The translations under genes and the position numbers were made by a program. DNA of 61,200 bases from Desulfopila aestuarii DSM 18488 (GTDB taxonomy: Bacteria > Desulfobacterota > Desulfobulbia > Desulfobulbales > Desulfocapsaceae), in the NCBI GenBank assembly GCA_945863875.1, contig CAMBBS010000025.1, positions 1 through 61,200 on the forward strand, given 5' to 3'. Of this stretch, positions 7,493 through 16,896 are shown piece by piece; the first letter of the stretch is position 1, and the number at the start of each line of letters is the position of its first letter. Under the pieces are notes generated by a model. It had not been told where the DNA came from, ran no database searches, and worked only from the letters and a program-made list of their open reading frames with translations.

Positions 7493-8443
7493 CTACTTTG
7501 TAAAAAGCTCTTCGACAGTATTACGGTAGCCTGCCGGAGTGTGGCTTTTGAGGATTTTCTTGAGCATCTTTTTATTTCCCGGAAAGGAGGCAATAAGGTA
7601 GAGCCAGAGATGTTTTACCCGGCCAAGCAGATGGCTGGGGCCGGCGAGCCGCTCGGTGTACCTGCGGAACAGTTCGTCGTGAAAATTATAGAGGCGCATT
7701 TTTCTTTCTTCTGCCGATTGCGGCGGAAAGCCCTTTATTTCCTCGGCAAGAAAGGGGTTACTGAGAGCGCCACGACCGATCATCCAGCGATTGACCGTTG
7801 GAAAACGGTCGGCAAGCGATCTGAAGGTCTCAATATCATTAATATCGCCGTTATAGGCGAGGGTATGCCTGCTGAGCTGGCGGCAGACGGCAAAGCCGTC
7901 GGGGTCCGTGACCCCATTGTAGAGCTGTTTGCCGAGTCTGGCATGGATGATTATCTCTTTGAGCGGGAACTGGTCAAGCTGCGGCAGAAGAGCCCTGGTC
8001 TCGGCGTGGTCGTTGAAACCCAGTCGCGTCTTGATGGACAATTCGATTTCCAGTTTCGGCATGATCCTGCTGAGCAGGCCGAGTATCTCTTCAGGATAGG
8101 GCAGTAAGCCGGAACCTCTTTTTTTGCGGGCGACCATCGGCGCCGGGCAGCCGAGATTCCAGTTGATGTGCCTGTAGCCAAGGTCTGCCAGGCGGCGGGC
8201 CAAAACCAGAAAGTCCTCCGGGTCGGTATGCAGCAGCTGCGGCACGACCGGCAGGTTGCGGTTATTTTCCGGCAGCACATCACGGATCTGTTTATCTTCG
8301 TACAACGATTTTTTCTGCGGCGTGATAAACGGTGCCACCGCCGCGTCAAAGCCGCCAAAGTGGCGCGTCAGGATTTCCCGAAAGAGTGATTCGGTGAGCC
8401 CGCGCAGAGGGGCGAGATAGAGAAATGGCTGTAGTTCGTTCAT
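7493..8443 (-). CDS. dus: tRNA-dihydrouridine synthase family protein
   Basis: The 316-residue TIM-barrel flavoprotein has the N-terminal APLRGLTES of the family and the catalytic Cys99 in NWNLGCPAP. It then has the SIKTRLG motif with its conserved Arg, the HAR-G segment with a phosphate/FMN-binding His, and the C-terminal MIGRGALSNPFL. Dus enzymes use FMN and NADPH to reduce specific uridines in the tRNA D loop. Which site is modified cannot be told. It is transcribed alone, convergent with the PP-loop gene. Confidence 0.93.
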   Translation of the reverse strand: MNELQPFLYLAPLRGLTESLFREILTRHFGGFDAAVAPFITPQKKSLYEDKQIRDVLPENNRNLPVVPQLLHTDPEDFLVLARRLADLGYRHINWNLGCPAPMVARKKRGSGLLPYPEEILGLLSRIMPKLEIELSIKTRLGFNDHAETRALLPQLDQFPLKEIIIHARLGKQLYNGVTDPDGFAVCRQLSRHTLAYNGDINDIETFRSLADRFPTVNRWMIGRGALSNPFLAEEIKGFPPQSAEERKMRLYNFHDELFRRYTERLAGPSHLLGRVKHLWLYLIASFPGNKKMLKKILKSHTPAGYRNTVEELFTK

Positions 8444-8610
8444 CAGGCGTATCTTTTTTTCTTTGGTTGGATGTGGTATCTTTACAGCGTTTCCTTAGGA
8501 GGCTGTCCGAAGAATCGTCAACGATAAGCGGGGAGACTGTGGTGCTTTAGGCTTTTGCCGGGGTACCGCATAAGGCGGGAATATAGCCAAGAGTAGAAAG
8601 AAAGAAAAGG

Positions 8611-10107
8611 GTGTATCGCATAGTGCTGGAGAATTTAATAAAATGTTGTAAAAGCTATCCTGCGGAATTACTCCAGGCGCTTTTGCGCACAGCCGAAGAA
8701 AATGGGGTGCGGATGTACCTGGTGGGGGGGACCGTCCGCGATTGTCTCTTGGGCCGAATTTCTCATGATCTGGATATTACCGTCTCCGGGCGGGTTTTGC
8801 CCTGTGCACAATATCTGCAGCGTGAGGTTGGTGGTGGAACCTTGATCGATCTGTCCGGCCCCGATGACGAGGCGGTTCGCCTGGTCTGGCGCGGTGAGCA
8901 GGTTGATCTGGCGGCTTTTCGGGCAGGCGTAAAGACCATTGAAGAAGATTTACGTCTGCGGGACTTCACCGTCAACGCCATGGCAATGGAGCTTTCGCAG
9001 GTGCAGTCGAAGGCGGAAACGGCAGCATCGAGCAGGAGGCTGCTCGATCCCACCGGTGGTCTGGAGGATTTGCGGCAGGGAAGGGTGCGGCACTGCCCAG
9101 GTGCCTTTGCTGCCGACCCGGTGCGGATGTTGCGCGGCTATCGAATGTGTGCCGGCCTTGGCTTCCTTCTCGACCTGAAAACGAAGGCGGCAATTGCCCG
9201 GGATGCGGCTCTGATTGAAAAGACTGCCGCCGAGCGGATATCCTACGAGCTGCAGCTGATTTTCGATTCGCCGCGGACCACGGAGACTCTTCGCGATATG
9301 GCCGAGACCGGCCTTTTGCGCCGGCTGCTGCCGGAACTGTATCAGGGTGAAGGGGTGGAGCAACCCGAATTTCATCATCTGGATGTCTTGGAGCACTGTT
9401 TCCTGGCTCTGCAGATGATGGAGACGGTCATCGCCGAGCCGGAGCGGTTTTTTCCTGGCCATGGGATAAAAATTACCGGCTATCTGCAAGAAGAAAGGGT
9501 GGTCCGATGTCTGAAATGGGCGGCCCTTATGCACGATGTCGGCAAACCGGTAACCAAAGAGATACGCCTTGATAAAGATGACCGGGTTACCTTTTACGGC
9601 CACGACGAAGTGGGTCGGGAACTCTTTTTGCAGTTTGCCGATCGCTCAAAATGGAGTAAAGCAGATGCGCAGCTGGTCGGCAGCCTGATTGCCATGCATA
9701 TGCATCCGTTTCACCTGTGCAATGTGCAGCGGGAGGAACCGGTTTCTAAAAGAGCGGCACTGAAACTCTGTCGCCGGGCGGAAAAGAGTCTCATGGGATT
9801 GTTTTTACTGGCCATGTCGGACAGCCTGGCCAGTCTCGGAGAAAAGAAGCCGGAGCGGATGGAGGAAGAGCTGCTGACTCTTTTTGCTACGGTCGATAAA
9901 ATGTATGATGAGACGATAGCCCCGGTGTTGCATGGGCCGCGTCTTTTGACCGGCAGGGATTTGATCGGTGAATTTCACCTTGTGCCGGGGCCGCTTTTTG
10001 CAGAAATTCTCGAGGAGCTGGAGGCGGCAAGGGTCGAGGGTAAAGTGATCGATAGAACAACCGCCCTTGCCTGGGTGGATAAATATTTGAACGAGAGAGT
10101 TTCCTGA
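8611..10107 (+). CDS. cca: CCA tRNA nucleotidyltransferase / poly(A) polymerase family, with HD domain
   Basis: The N-terminal class II nucleotidyltransferase head has GGTVRD (residues 39-44) and the catalytic DLD (53-55). RRxRDFT-type and RMLRGYR motifs follow, then an HD hydrolase domain with LMHDVGKP near residue 310, for 498 residues in total. The protein adds or repairs the 3' CCA of tRNA; the HD part may give 2',3'-cyclic phosphodiesterase or phosphatase activity. Some poly(A) polymerases share this architecture. The GTG at 8611 abuts the AAAAGGG ribosome site, so the in-frame GTG at 8623 is an equally likely start. Confidence 0.88.
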   Translation: MYRIVLENLIKCCKSYPAELLQALLRTAEENGVRMYLVGGTVRDCLLGRISHDLDITVSGRVLPCAQYLQREVGGGTLIDLSGPDDEAVRLVWRGEQVDLAAFRAGVKTIEEDLRLRDFTVNAMAMELSQVQSKAETAASSRRLLDPTGGLEDLRQGRVRHCPGAFAADPVRMLRGYRMCAGLGFLLDLKTKAAIARDAALIEKTAAERISYELQLIFDSPRTTETLRDMAETGLLRRLLPELYQGEGVEQPEFHHLDVLEHCFLALQMMETVIAEPERFFPGHGIKITGYLQEERVVRCLKWAALMHDVGKPVTKEIRLDKDDRVTFYGHDEVGRELFLQFADRSKWSKADAQLVGSLIAMHMHPFHLCNVQREEPVSKRAALKLCRRAEKSLMGLFLLAMSDSLASLGEKKPERMEEELLTLFATVDKMYDETIAPVLHGPRLLTGRDLIGEFHLVPGPLFAEILEELEAARVEGKVIDRTTALAWVDKYLNERVS

Positions 10108-10177
10108 GGGATACCTCGGCCAAGCGATGCCCGATCCTGGTTTTCGTCTTGTCAAAGAAAAATAAATGGACTAAAAC

Positions 10178-10774
10178 GTGCGTAAAATAAACGACTACTA
10201 TTCGAGAAAGGCCAAAAAAGATAAATATCCGGCCCGCTCTATCTATAAACTGGAAGAAGTGCAGCTCAAGTACAAATTTCTTCACTGGGGCGACAGCGTG
10301 CTCGATCTGGGCTGTTATCCAGGCAGCTGGTCGCTGTATGCCTCGGAAGTGATTGGCCCGAAAGGGATTGTCGTCGGGGTTGATCTGCAGCAGGCGGATC
10401 AGACCGTCCGACCAGGAGGATCGCCGATTCACTGGCTCTGTCAGGATATACTCGAGCCGGAGATGATTCTTATGGTCCGGAAATTTCGTCCGGCCTTCAA
10501 GGTAATTATTTCTGATCTGGCGCCGGCGACCACCGGCAATAAATGGACGGATGCCCAGAAATCACTGATTCTTGTTCGGAAAACCCTGGCCCTTGCCGAG
10601 GAACTCCTGCTCAATAAGGGTCACTACATCTGCAAGGTTTTTCAGGGTGAAGATTTTCCTGTCTTTGTCGAGGAGCTGAAAAAGCGTTTTGCCATGGTCA
10701 AGGTACTTAAACCAAAGAGCTCACGCATTGAAAGCAGGGAAGTATTTGTGTTGGGAATGGAGTATAAAAAGTAA
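10178..10774 (+). CDS. rlmE: 23S rRNA 2'-O-methyltransferase RlmE (FtsJ/RrmJ)
   Basis: The 198-residue Rossmann methyltransferase has the SAM-binding VLDLGCYPGSWS motif. The catalytic K-D-K-E tetrad appears as Lys in YPARSIYKL, Asp in IISDLAP, Lys in YICKVFQGED and Glu in SRIESREVF. RlmE methylates U2552 in the A loop of 23S rRNA and needs the assembled 50S subunit. A GTG start gives the usual family length. It runs with the cca-like gene and yebC in the same direction with short gaps. Confidence 0.95.
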   Translation: MRKINDYYSRKAKKDKYPARSIYKLEEVQLKYKFLHWGDSVLDLGCYPGSWSLYASEVIGPKGIVVGVDLQQADQTVRPGGSPIHWLCQDILEPEMILMVRKFRPAFKVIISDLAPATTGNKWTDAQKSLILVRKTLALAEELLLNKGHYICKVFQGEDFPVFVEELKKRFAMVKVLKPKSSRIESREVFVLGMEYKK

Positions 10775-10828
10775 TCTCCGGGAATAAATTGTAAGCAACA
10801 AAGGTATTAAATAATAACCAGGTGATAT

Positions 10829-11581
10829 ATGTCAGGACATTCTAAGTGGTCGACAATCAAGAGGAAAAAGGGTGCAATTGATGCAAAACGGGGCAAGGTC
10901 TTCACTCGTTTGATTAAGGAGATTACCGTTGCAGCCCGTCATGGCGGCGGCGACCCTGAAGGCAACCCGCGCCTGCGGTCGGCGATTGCCACGGCCAAGT
11001 CGGAAAATATGCCGAAGGATAACATTGCCCGGGCGATCAAGAAGGGTACCGGCGAGATAGCCGGCGAGGTCTACGACGAGATCATGTACGAAGGCTATGG
11101 CCCCGGCGGCGTGGCTATTCTCGTTGAATGTCTGACAGACAACAGAAATCGGACCGTGGCCGATGTGCGGCATTATTTTGCGAAAAATAACGGCAACCTG
11201 GGCGAATCCGGCTGCGTGGCCTATATGTTTGACAAGAAGGGTCTGCTTCTTATCGACAAAAGCACAGTCGAGGAAGAGACGCTGATGGATGCGGCTCTTG
11301 AAGCCGGCGCTGAAGATGTTGTCGAGGAAGAGAGTGAATTCCAGATCCTCACCGCCCCGGAAGAGTTTGACGGCGTACGCGGCGCATTGGAAGAAGCCGG
11401 TATCAGCTTTTTGGATGCTTCCATCTCCATGGTTCCGCAAAATACCGTGGAGGTGACCGATGAAAAAATTGTCCGCGCCCTTATGAAGCTGATGGAGAGC
11501 CTTGAGGACCACGACGATGTCCAGAATGTCTATGCCAATTTTGATATAGACGATGATCTGATGGAGTTGCTGTCGGAATAG
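10829..11581 (+). CDS. yebC: YebC/PmpR-family DNA-binding regulatory protein
   Basis: The 250-residue protein opens [18 protein letters not shown], the hallmark of the YebC/TACO1 family. It continues with [21 protein letters not shown] and the acidic C-terminal domain ([18 protein letters not shown]). Family members act as transcription regulators, and some are now linked to ribosome stalling at proline stretches. CAGGTGATAT precedes the ATG. It lies directly upstream of ruvC, a widely conserved arrangement (yebC-ruvCAB). Confidence 0.97.
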   Translation: MSGHSKWSTIKRKKGAIDAKRGKVFTRLIKEITVAARHGGGDPEGNPRLRSAIATAKSENMPKDNIARAIKKGTGEIAGEVYDEIMYEGYGPGGVAILVECLTDNRNRTVADVRHYFAKNNGNLGESGCVAYMFDKKGLLLIDKSTVEEETLMDAALEAGAEDVVEEESEFQILTAPEEFDGVRGALEEAGISFLDASISMVPQNTVEVTDEKIVRALMKLMESLEDHDDVQNVYANFDIDDDLMELLSE

Positions 11582-11602
11582 GCAGTTATTTCGGCAGCTA
11601 TT

Positions 11603-12076
11603 GTGGAGAGAATAATCGGCATCGATCCAGGGAGCAGGATTACCGGCTACGGCGTTATTGATGCTGATCGCGGGCAGTTACATTTTGTTGCCTGCGGCGT
11701 CGTTAAAACGACGACAAGCTCTCCCTTTTCCTATCGGCTGAATGAAATATTTGACGGCATAAATGAGGTGGTCCAGGTGCATGGACCGGCCATTGCCGCC
11801 ATTGAAGAGGTCTTTCTGGCCACCAACCCACGCTCGGCCTTGAAACTGGGCCATGCCCGTGGGGCTGCCGTCGTCGCCGCCATGCAAAACGGGCTGGTTG
11901 TTTTTGACTATAGCCCCCGGGCGGTAAAACAGGCGGTTGTCGGCTACGGGCAGGCGGGAAAACACCAGGTTCAGCATATGGTCCGGGTGCTGCTCGGCTT
12001 GTCCGGTTCACCGAGCGCCGATGCCGCCGATGCCCTGGCCGTGGCCATATGCCATGCCAATCAGCTGCAACTATGA
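11603..12076 (+). CDS. ruvC: Crossover junction endodeoxyribonuclease RuvC
   Basis: The 157-residue RNase H-fold resolvase has the acidic catalytic residues in IGIDPGSRITGYG (Asp8), in AIEEVFLATNPRSALKLGHARG and in the C-terminal DAADALAVAICHA. RuvC nicks Holliday junctions symmetrically with RuvAB. The GTG at 11603 gives the normal N-terminus (MERIIGIDPG). It is the first of the ruvCAB run, 28 bases before ruvA. Confidence 0.97.
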   Translation: MERIIGIDPGSRITGYGVIDADRGQLHFVACGVVKTTTSSPFSYRLNEIFDGINEVVQVHGPAIAAIEEVFLATNPRSALKLGHARGAAVVAAMQNGLVVFDYSPRAVKQAVVGYGQAGKHQVQHMVRVLLGLSGSPSADAADALAVAICHANQLQL

Positions 12077-12104
12077 TGGCCTTCCATCTCCAGGTACTCC
12101 ACTT

Positions 12105-12728
12105 ATGATAGCGACACTAGCAGGCAGGGTATTTTCAAAAGGTTTTGACCGGGCGGTCGTCGATGTGGCCGGTGTCGGCTATGAGGTGATTTTATCCACC
12201 GACAATGTTGCCCGAATGCCCGAGAAGGGCGAGGACGCTTTCTTCTATATTCATACCAATGTTCGGGAAGACGCGATTACCCTGTTCGGATTCTTGGAGG
12301 AACAGGAGAAAGAGCTCTTTCTTATTTTGAAAACCGTTTCCGGGATTGGGCCCAAACTGGCTCTGGCCATGCTTTCGGGCTTGCGGGTCGGTGAGATCTG
12401 CCAGGCGATCAGCAGCGGCGACATCAAAAGACTGACAACGCTCCCCGGCGTCGGCAAAAGGACGGCGGAGCGTATCTGCGTGGATCTCAAGGAGAAAGTG
12501 AGCCATCTGGTTTCCGGAACAATTTCGCTGCAGGGGGGTGGATCCACTGTGGTTGCCGTCGAAGGTTCGGCAGCGGCCGACGCCATCTCCGCCCTTATGA
12601 ATCTTGGCTATGCCGATGGGGTGGCCAGGGCGGCGCTGGCCAAGGTGAAAAAACAGCTCGGGGAAGAGGATTTTTCTTCCCAGAAGGTTGAAGTTCTTAT
12701 TCGGGAGGCTCTTAGAGCACTGGCATGA
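12105..12728 (+). CDS. ruvA: Holliday junction branch-migration protein RuvA
   Basis: The 207-residue protein starts [13 protein letters not shown], the normal N-terminus. The upstream in-frame extension reads through ruvC in another frame and was discarded. An OB fold is followed by helix-hairpin-helix motifs ([15 protein letters not shown] and [14 protein letters not shown]) and a C-terminal domain that contacts RuvB ([19 protein letters not shown]). RuvA holds the junction in square-planar form and loads RuvB. Its stop overlaps the ruvB start (ATGA). Confidence 0.97.
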   Translation: MIATLAGRVFSKGFDRAVVDVAGVGYEVILSTDNVARMPEKGEDAFFYIHTNVREDAITLFGFLEEQEKELFLILKTVSGIGPKLALAMLSGLRVGEICQAISSGDIKRLTTLPGVGKRTAERICVDLKEKVSHLVSGTISLQGGGSTVVAVEGSAAADAISALMNLGYADGVARAALAKVKKQLGEEDFSSQKVEVLIREALRALA

Positions 12729-13789
12729 ACATTGAGGAAGACATCAGCTCCGATACGTCCGCCAACCGCATAGTCGCGCCAGGGCCGCAGATGCGCGAAC
12801 CGGCCAATGACAATTCGCTGCGCCCGCAAAGGCTCGCCGACTATATCGGGCAGGAGCAGGTGCGCAAAAGCCTGGCCATTTTTATCAAGGCGGCCCTGGG
12901 CCGTGGCGAACCTCTCGATCATGCACTCTTTCATGGTTTTCCAGGTCTTGGTAAAACCACGCTGTCCTATATTATTGCCAACGAAATGGGAGCGGGGATA
13001 AAAGTCACCTCTGGCCCGGTTATTGAAAAACAGGGCGATCTTGCCGCTATTCTCACCAGTCTGCAGGAAGGAGATGTCCTTTTTATCGATGAAATCCACC
13101 GCCTGAACCACGCCGTCGAAGAAGTGCTCTATCCGGCCATGGAGGATTTTCAGCTCGATCTGATTATTGGCCAGGGACCGGGGGCTCGATCGGTCAAAAT
13201 GGACCTGCCGCGGTTTACCCTGGTCGGGGCGACGACCCGTACCGGCTTATTGACGCCACCGCTCAGAGACCGCTTCGGGGTAGTGCTGCGGCTGGAATTT
13301 TATTCTCCCGAGGAGCTTGTCACCATCGTCCGGAGATCGGCGAAAATACTTGGCATGACCATCGATCAGTCTGGCGCCCTTGAGCTCGGCAAGAGATCCC
13401 GTGGAACGCCGCGAATTGCCAACCGACTGCTTCGGCGGGTACGGGATTTTGCCGAAGTGGGCGGCCATACGGTGGTTGACAGTGACGTCGCCAACGCGGC
13501 ACTGAATCTTCTAGGCGTTGACCAGTTCGGTCTCGATGACATGGACAGGCGCATCATGCTGACCATTATTGATAAATTTGCCGGTGGGCCGATCGGTCTG
13601 GAAACTTTGGCGACGGTGGTCTGTGAAGAAAAAAATACCCTGGAAGATGTCTACGAACCTTTTCTCATTCAATCGGGTTTTTTGAATAGAACGCCACGGG
13701 GACGGGTGGCGACAGCCAGGGCATACGAACATTTTAAACGGAAAATTCCCCGGCAGAATGCCATGCAGCAGTCTCTTTTTGACGAATAA
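12725..13789 (+). CDS. ruvB: Holliday junction helicase motor RuvB
   Basis: The 354-residue AAA+ ATPase has Walker [10 protein letters not shown], Walker [10 protein letters not shown], sensor 1 [12 protein letters not shown], an arginine finger in PLRDRFGV, and a C-terminal winged helix ending in [14 protein letters not shown]. It drives branch migration with RuvA. The start codon overlaps the ruvA stop by 4 bases, pointing to coupled translation. The N-terminal 30 residues before [15 protein letters not shown] are slightly longer than in many homologues. Confidence 0.98.
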   Translation: MNIEEDISSDTSANRIVAPGPQMREPANDNSLRPQRLADYIGQEQVRKSLAIFIKAALGRGEPLDHALFHGFPGLGKTTLSYIIANEMGAGIKVTSGPVIEKQGDLAAILTSLQEGDVLFIDEIHRLNHAVEEVLYPAMEDFQLDLIIGQGPGARSVKMDLPRFTLVGATTRTGLLTPPLRDRFGVVLRLEFYSPEELVTIVRRSAKILGMTIDQSGALELGKRSRGTPRIANRLLRRVRDFAEVGGHTVVDSDVANAALNLLGVDQFGLDDMDRRIMLTIIDKFAGGPIGLETLATVVCEEKNTLEDVYEPFLIQSGFLNRTPRGRVATARAYEHFKRKIPRQNAMQQSLFDE

Positions 13790-13830
13790 CAAGAGGCGTC
13801 CCTCCCTCCTTCCATGAAGAGGATACACCT

Positions 13831-14661
13831 ATGCGTAAAACACTTGCAGAAATACGATCAATGAAAGCAGAAGGAAAGAAGATTTCCATGTTGACCGCCT
13901 ACGACAGTTCAATGGCGCGATTATTAAGCGGTTGCGAGATTGATATTTTGCTGGTCGGCGATTCCCTCGGCATGGTCATGCTCGGTTATGATTCGACGGT
14001 GCCGGTGACGATGGATGAGATGCTCCATCATACCAAGGCCGTTCGTCGTGGCGCCCCGGAGAGTTTTATCATTGCTGATATGCCGTTTGGGGCGAATCAT
14101 ACCGGCGAACGGGATGCGGTGAAAAACGGCATACGATTTCTGAAAGAGGCCGGGAGTGATGCGGTAAAACTGGAAGGCGGCCTGGAAATGTGCGGCGTGG
14201 TTCGGGCCTTGGTTCAGGCTGGTGTGCCGGTCATGGCTCATATTGGTCTGACGCCGCAGACGGCCAGTCAGCTTGGCGGCTATAAATTGCAGGGCAAGGG
14301 ACTTGACGACGCCAGGCGGCTTCTTGCCGAGGCAAAAGGCCTGGAAGAAGCCGGCGCCTTCGGCCTGCTGCTTGAATGTATTCCGGATAAACTGGCGCAG
14401 GTGATCACCAAGTCGATGAAAATCCCGACTGTCGGAATCGGCGCGGGCGTTCATTGCGATGGCCAGGTGCTGGTTATCAACGATCTGCTCGGCATGTTTG
14501 ATAAATTTACCCCGAAATTCGTCAAAAAATACGCCGATCTCTCGCCCCTCATCAAAGAGAGTATCCAGCAGTATCACACTGAAGTGAAGGCAGGTACCTA
14601 TCCGGGAACCGAACACAGTTTTTCAAGTGATGCGGATTATAGCAGCCTTTTGCGTGAATAA
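13831..14661 (+). CDS. panB: 3-methyl-2-oxobutanoate hydroxymethyltransferase
   Basis: PanB makes ketopantoate from 2-oxoisovalerate and 5,10-methylene-tetrahydrofolate, the first step toward pantothenate and CoA. The 276-residue barrel shows the family landmarks MLTAYDSSMARL, LLVGDSLGMVMLG (metal ligand Asp), ADMPFG, VKLEGG, MAHIGLTPQ and PTVGIGAG, with the catalytic Glu in LLECIP. A 41-base gap separates it from ruvB. No other pantothenate gene is beside it. Confidence 0.97.
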   Translation: MRKTLAEIRSMKAEGKKISMLTAYDSSMARLLSGCEIDILLVGDSLGMVMLGYDSTVPVTMDEMLHHTKAVRRGAPESFIIADMPFGANHTGERDAVKNGIRFLKEAGSDAVKLEGGLEMCGVVRALVQAGVPVMAHIGLTPQTASQLGGYKLQGKGLDDARRLLAEAKGLEEAGAFGLLLECIPDKLAQVITKSMKIPTVGIGAGVHCDGQVLVINDLLGMFDKFTPKFVKKYADLSPLIKESIQQYHTEVKAGTYPGTEHSFSSDADYSSLLRE

Positions 14662-15011
14662 GCTAAGGCCTGCTGTAATCTGTTCTTCATTCCCTTGGGG
14701 CCGACCGATGGACATTGAGTCAGCCCCTTGCCTTGTCCGGTAAACGGTTACCCCCCTCTCCACCCTCTTCACCACTTTGCTCCACTAAAAAAATCAATTT
14801 TTTTTGCCCTCAGGGTAGCAATTATTTAACCACCTGAAAACACGTGATTACTTGTCTTTTTGAGGCAATCGGTGCGTTGGGCATTTTGTGGCGGTATTTC
14901 GCTGTTTTTACTAGATGCTGTGGGGATTTACTTCACCATGCCCCAATATATTGTGGTTGTGTTGGTCCTGGGAGAAATAGTTATCACCTTGAAGTTACAA
15001 ATTTATTTCTC
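14662..15011. other. Long leader between panB and the dcw promoter
   Basis: No ORF with a ribosome site is seen. The stretch contains a weak GGGGC/GCCCC inverted repeat (about 14698-14728) that could end panB transcription. It also has a perfect AT palindrome (AAAAAAATCAATTTTTTT type) near 14786-14805. A clear -35/-10 pair follows from 15012. An additional promoter may lie here but none is convincing by eye. Confidence 0.5.
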
Positions 15012-15040
15012 TTGACACTGGGCCTGCCTTTTTATAAAAA
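15012..15040 (+). promoter_or_regulatory. Predicted sigma-70 promoter of the mra/dcw operon
   Basis: A perfect TTGACA -35 (15012-15017) is followed after 15-17 bases by overlapping -10 candidates TATAAA (15033-15038) and TAAAAA (15035-15040). Transcription would begin near 15045, directly at the start of the GTGG repeat array, so a protein on those repeats would block the promoter. Confidence 0.7.
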
Positions 15041-15048
15041 GAAACCTA

Positions 15049-15095
15049 GTGGTTGAAAGTGGGGTGCAGGTAGTTGGAAGTGGTTCGGTGTGGGT
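15049..15095 (+). promoter_or_regulatory. MraZ-box array (GTGG repeats at about 10-bp spacing)
   Basis: GTGG begins at 15049, 15059, 15080 and 15090, with a degenerate copy (GGTAG) near 15069. The units are therefore spaced 10, 10, 11 and 10 bases, one helical turn apart. MraZ binds direct repeats of TGGG-type units with 5-base spacers in its own promoter in E. coli. The array lies between the promoter and the likely mraZ start, which suits autorepression. Confidence 0.7.
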
Positions 15096-15108
15096 TGCGG
15101 GGGCGTAT

Positions 15109-15561
15109 TTGACACAAAATCGATTTCGAAGCAGAACGGTTCACGTACTGGATACGAAAGGGAGGCTGAATCTTCCCAGTCGTTTTCGTGATGTGCTGCG
15201 CCAAAGCGGTTCCGATATCCTCATGGTCGCCCCCTGGAAGACACATTTACGAGCGTATCGCATGGCCGAGTGGGAGGCCCTCGAGACAAAATTGTTGACC
15301 CAGGGCGGTGAGATGGGGATCAGCAAATTTGTGCATTATGCGCTTGGTGGCGTCGTTGAGTGTGTCGTCGACAATCAGGGGCGTATCCGCCTTCCTCCTG
15401 AATTACGCGTCGAGGCCAATCTGAGCAAGGATGTGGTCTTGACGGGCATGATAGATTGGTTTGAAATCTGCGATAAAGAGGTGGCGCAGGCGGAAATTGA
15501 CAGCACCCGTGATAATTTTGAAGAATATCAGGCAAGTCTTGCCAGGATGGGGATTCTCTAG
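15109..15561 (+). CDS. mraZ: Transcriptional regulator / cell division protein MraZ
   Basis: The product has the two AbrB-like repeats of MraZ: RSRTVHVLDTKGRLNLPSRFRD at the N-terminus and CVVDNQGRIRLPPELR in the second half. I start it at TTG 15109, which gives 150 residues, the usual size. The upstream in-frame GTG at 15049 would add about 20 residues encoded by the GTGG repeat array and place the start near the +1. A G-rich run at 15099-15103 lies before the TTG. MraZ represses the dcw operon. The stop overlaps the rsmH GTG by one base. Confidence 0.9.
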   Translation: MTQNRFRSRTVHVLDTKGRLNLPSRFRDVLRQSGSDILMVAPWKTHLRAYRMAEWEALETKLLTQGGEMGISKFVHYALGGVVECVVDNQGRIRLPPELRVEANLSKDVVLTGMIDWFEICDKEVAQAEIDSTRDNFEEYQASLARMGIL

Positions 15562-16475
15562 TGGTCATCGAACGCCAGGCAGGGCAGCTGCATACCTCGG
15601 TATTGTTGCCGGAGTGTATCCATTATCTCGCTCCGCAGGCGGGCAAGGTGTATGTCGACGGCACGCTTGGCCTGGGCGGGCATACCGAAGCCATACTGGA
15701 CGCCTCGGCCCCGGATGGCAGGGTTATTGCTTTTGAATGGGATGGCAGCGCACTCCAGTACGCTCTGCAGAGATTGGACCGTTTTAAGGATCGATTGACG
15801 GTGGTCCGGCGAAATTTCGCCGAACTGGCCGAAGGGCTGGACGAAATTGGTGTTCAGGAAATAGATGGATTGCTCATCGATGTCGGGGTTTCTTCTCTGC
15901 AGCTTGACCTGGGTGAACGTGGCTTCAGCTTTCAGCGTGATGAACTCCTCGACATGCGCATGGATAACCGGGGGAAAACAACGGCGGAGGCGATTTTGGC
16001 CTCCTGCTCGGAACAGGAACTGGCGGATATTTTTTATTACTACGGGGAAGAACGACAGGCTCGGCCGATTGCCAACGCGATAATTGAGTACAGAAAAAAA
16101 GAGCAGATCCGCACCACCAAGCAGCTTGTCTCTATAGTTGCCCATGCGGTGCCAAAACGCTTTCATCCGAAAAGAATTCATGTCGCGACGAAGGTCTTTC
16201 AGGCCTTACGCATAGCGGTCAATACCGAGCTGGAAAATCTGGCCCGCATTCTCGATGACGGCGTGCGGTATTTAAAACCGGGGGCCAATTTTTGTGTGAT
16301 CTCTTTTCACTCTCTGGAAGATCGGATCGTCAAGAGAAAATTTAGAAACAACGAGTTGCTGGACGTATTGACCGGTAGGCCGGTCCAGTCTTCGCCGGAG
16401 GAGATTGCCCTCAATCCCCGGTCGCGAAGTGCACGACTGAGGGTTGCACAAAAAAGAATTTCCAATGCACACTAA
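15561..16475 (+). CDS. rsmH: 16S rRNA (cytosine-1402 N4)-methyltransferase RsmH
   Basis: RsmH (MraW) methylates C1402 of 16S rRNA in the P site. The 304-residue protein has the SAM-binding GTLGLGGHTEAIL, IDGLLIDVGVSSLQLD, RGFSFQRDELLDMRMD, the KVFQALRIAVNTELENL helix and the C-terminal ISFHSLEDRIVK with NPRSRSARLRV. The GTG start shares one base with the mraZ stop, so it is tightly coupled in the operon. Confidence 0.97.
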   Translation: MVIERQAGQLHTSVLLPECIHYLAPQAGKVYVDGTLGLGGHTEAILDASAPDGRVIAFEWDGSALQYALQRLDRFKDRLTVVRRNFAELAEGLDEIGVQEIDGLLIDVGVSSLQLDLGERGFSFQRDELLDMRMDNRGKTTAEAILASCSEQELADIFYYYGEERQARPIANAIIEYRKKEQIRTTKQLVSIVAHAVPKRFHPKRIHVATKVFQALRIAVNTELENLARILDDGVRYLKPGANFCVISFHSLEDRIVKRKFRNNELLDVLTGRPVQSSPEEIALNPRSRSARLRVAQKRISNAH

Positions 16476-16492
16476 CCATCTGAGGGAACACT

Positions 16493-16888
16493 ATGAATTA
16501 TAACAATTCTACAGAAGCGTATATGCGATCGATCGCCAAAATCGGCGGACGGCAGCAGATCGGATCCCGGGATCTTTTTGATCTGTCCGGATGGCTGGTT
16601 TTGTGGAAACCTGTCGGCAGGATTATGTTGATGCTTTTCCCGGTGGTGCTGGTTATACAAATGTTCGTTGGTTCTGCCGTGACAAACACCGAGCAGACGA
16701 TTTCCATGATCGATAATCAGCGGCATGAACTGATGGATAAAAACATTGAACTGCTTGCCCAGAAGGCAAGCCTTTGGGCTCCCGAAAATATAGAGAAACT
16801 CGCCGGAGGAAAATTAGCACTCTATGCAACTTCCGGAGATCAGGTAGGAAGGTTCAATCGGAGCAACGGAACTTTTGTCTATCCCTGA
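16493..16888 (+). CDS. ftsL: Cell division protein FtsL (divergent)
   Basis: The call rests mainly on position between rsmH and the ftsI-like gene and on topology. The product has a cytoplasmic N-terminus of about 45 residues, one membrane segment (IMLMLFPVVLVIQMFVGSAV), then a short extracytoplasmic coiled-coil region (MIDNQRHELMDKNIELLAQKA) in a 131-residue protein. FtsL normally forms a heterotrimer with FtsB and FtsQ and activates FtsW-FtsI. GAGGGA precedes the ATG. Sequence conservation of FtsL is low throughout the family. Confidence 0.8.
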   Translation: MNYNNSTEAYMRSIAKIGGRQQIGSRDLFDLSGWLVLWKPVGRIMLMLFPVVLVIQMFVGSAVTNTEQTISMIDNQRHELMDKNIELLAQKASLWAPENIEKLAGGKLALYATSGDQVGRFNRSNGTFVYP

Positions 16889-16896
16889 TAAAAAAA

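Noticed and set aside
8444-8610. Possible riboswitch or small RNA before the cca-like gene
   Set aside because: No match by eye to GEMM, SRP RNA or other common folds; only unstructured leader with a ribosome site is supported.
15049-15108. Upstream GTG start for mraZ at 15049
   Set aside because: The added residues come from the GTGG repeat array, the start would sit within a few bases of the predicted +1, and MraZ homology starts after 15109.
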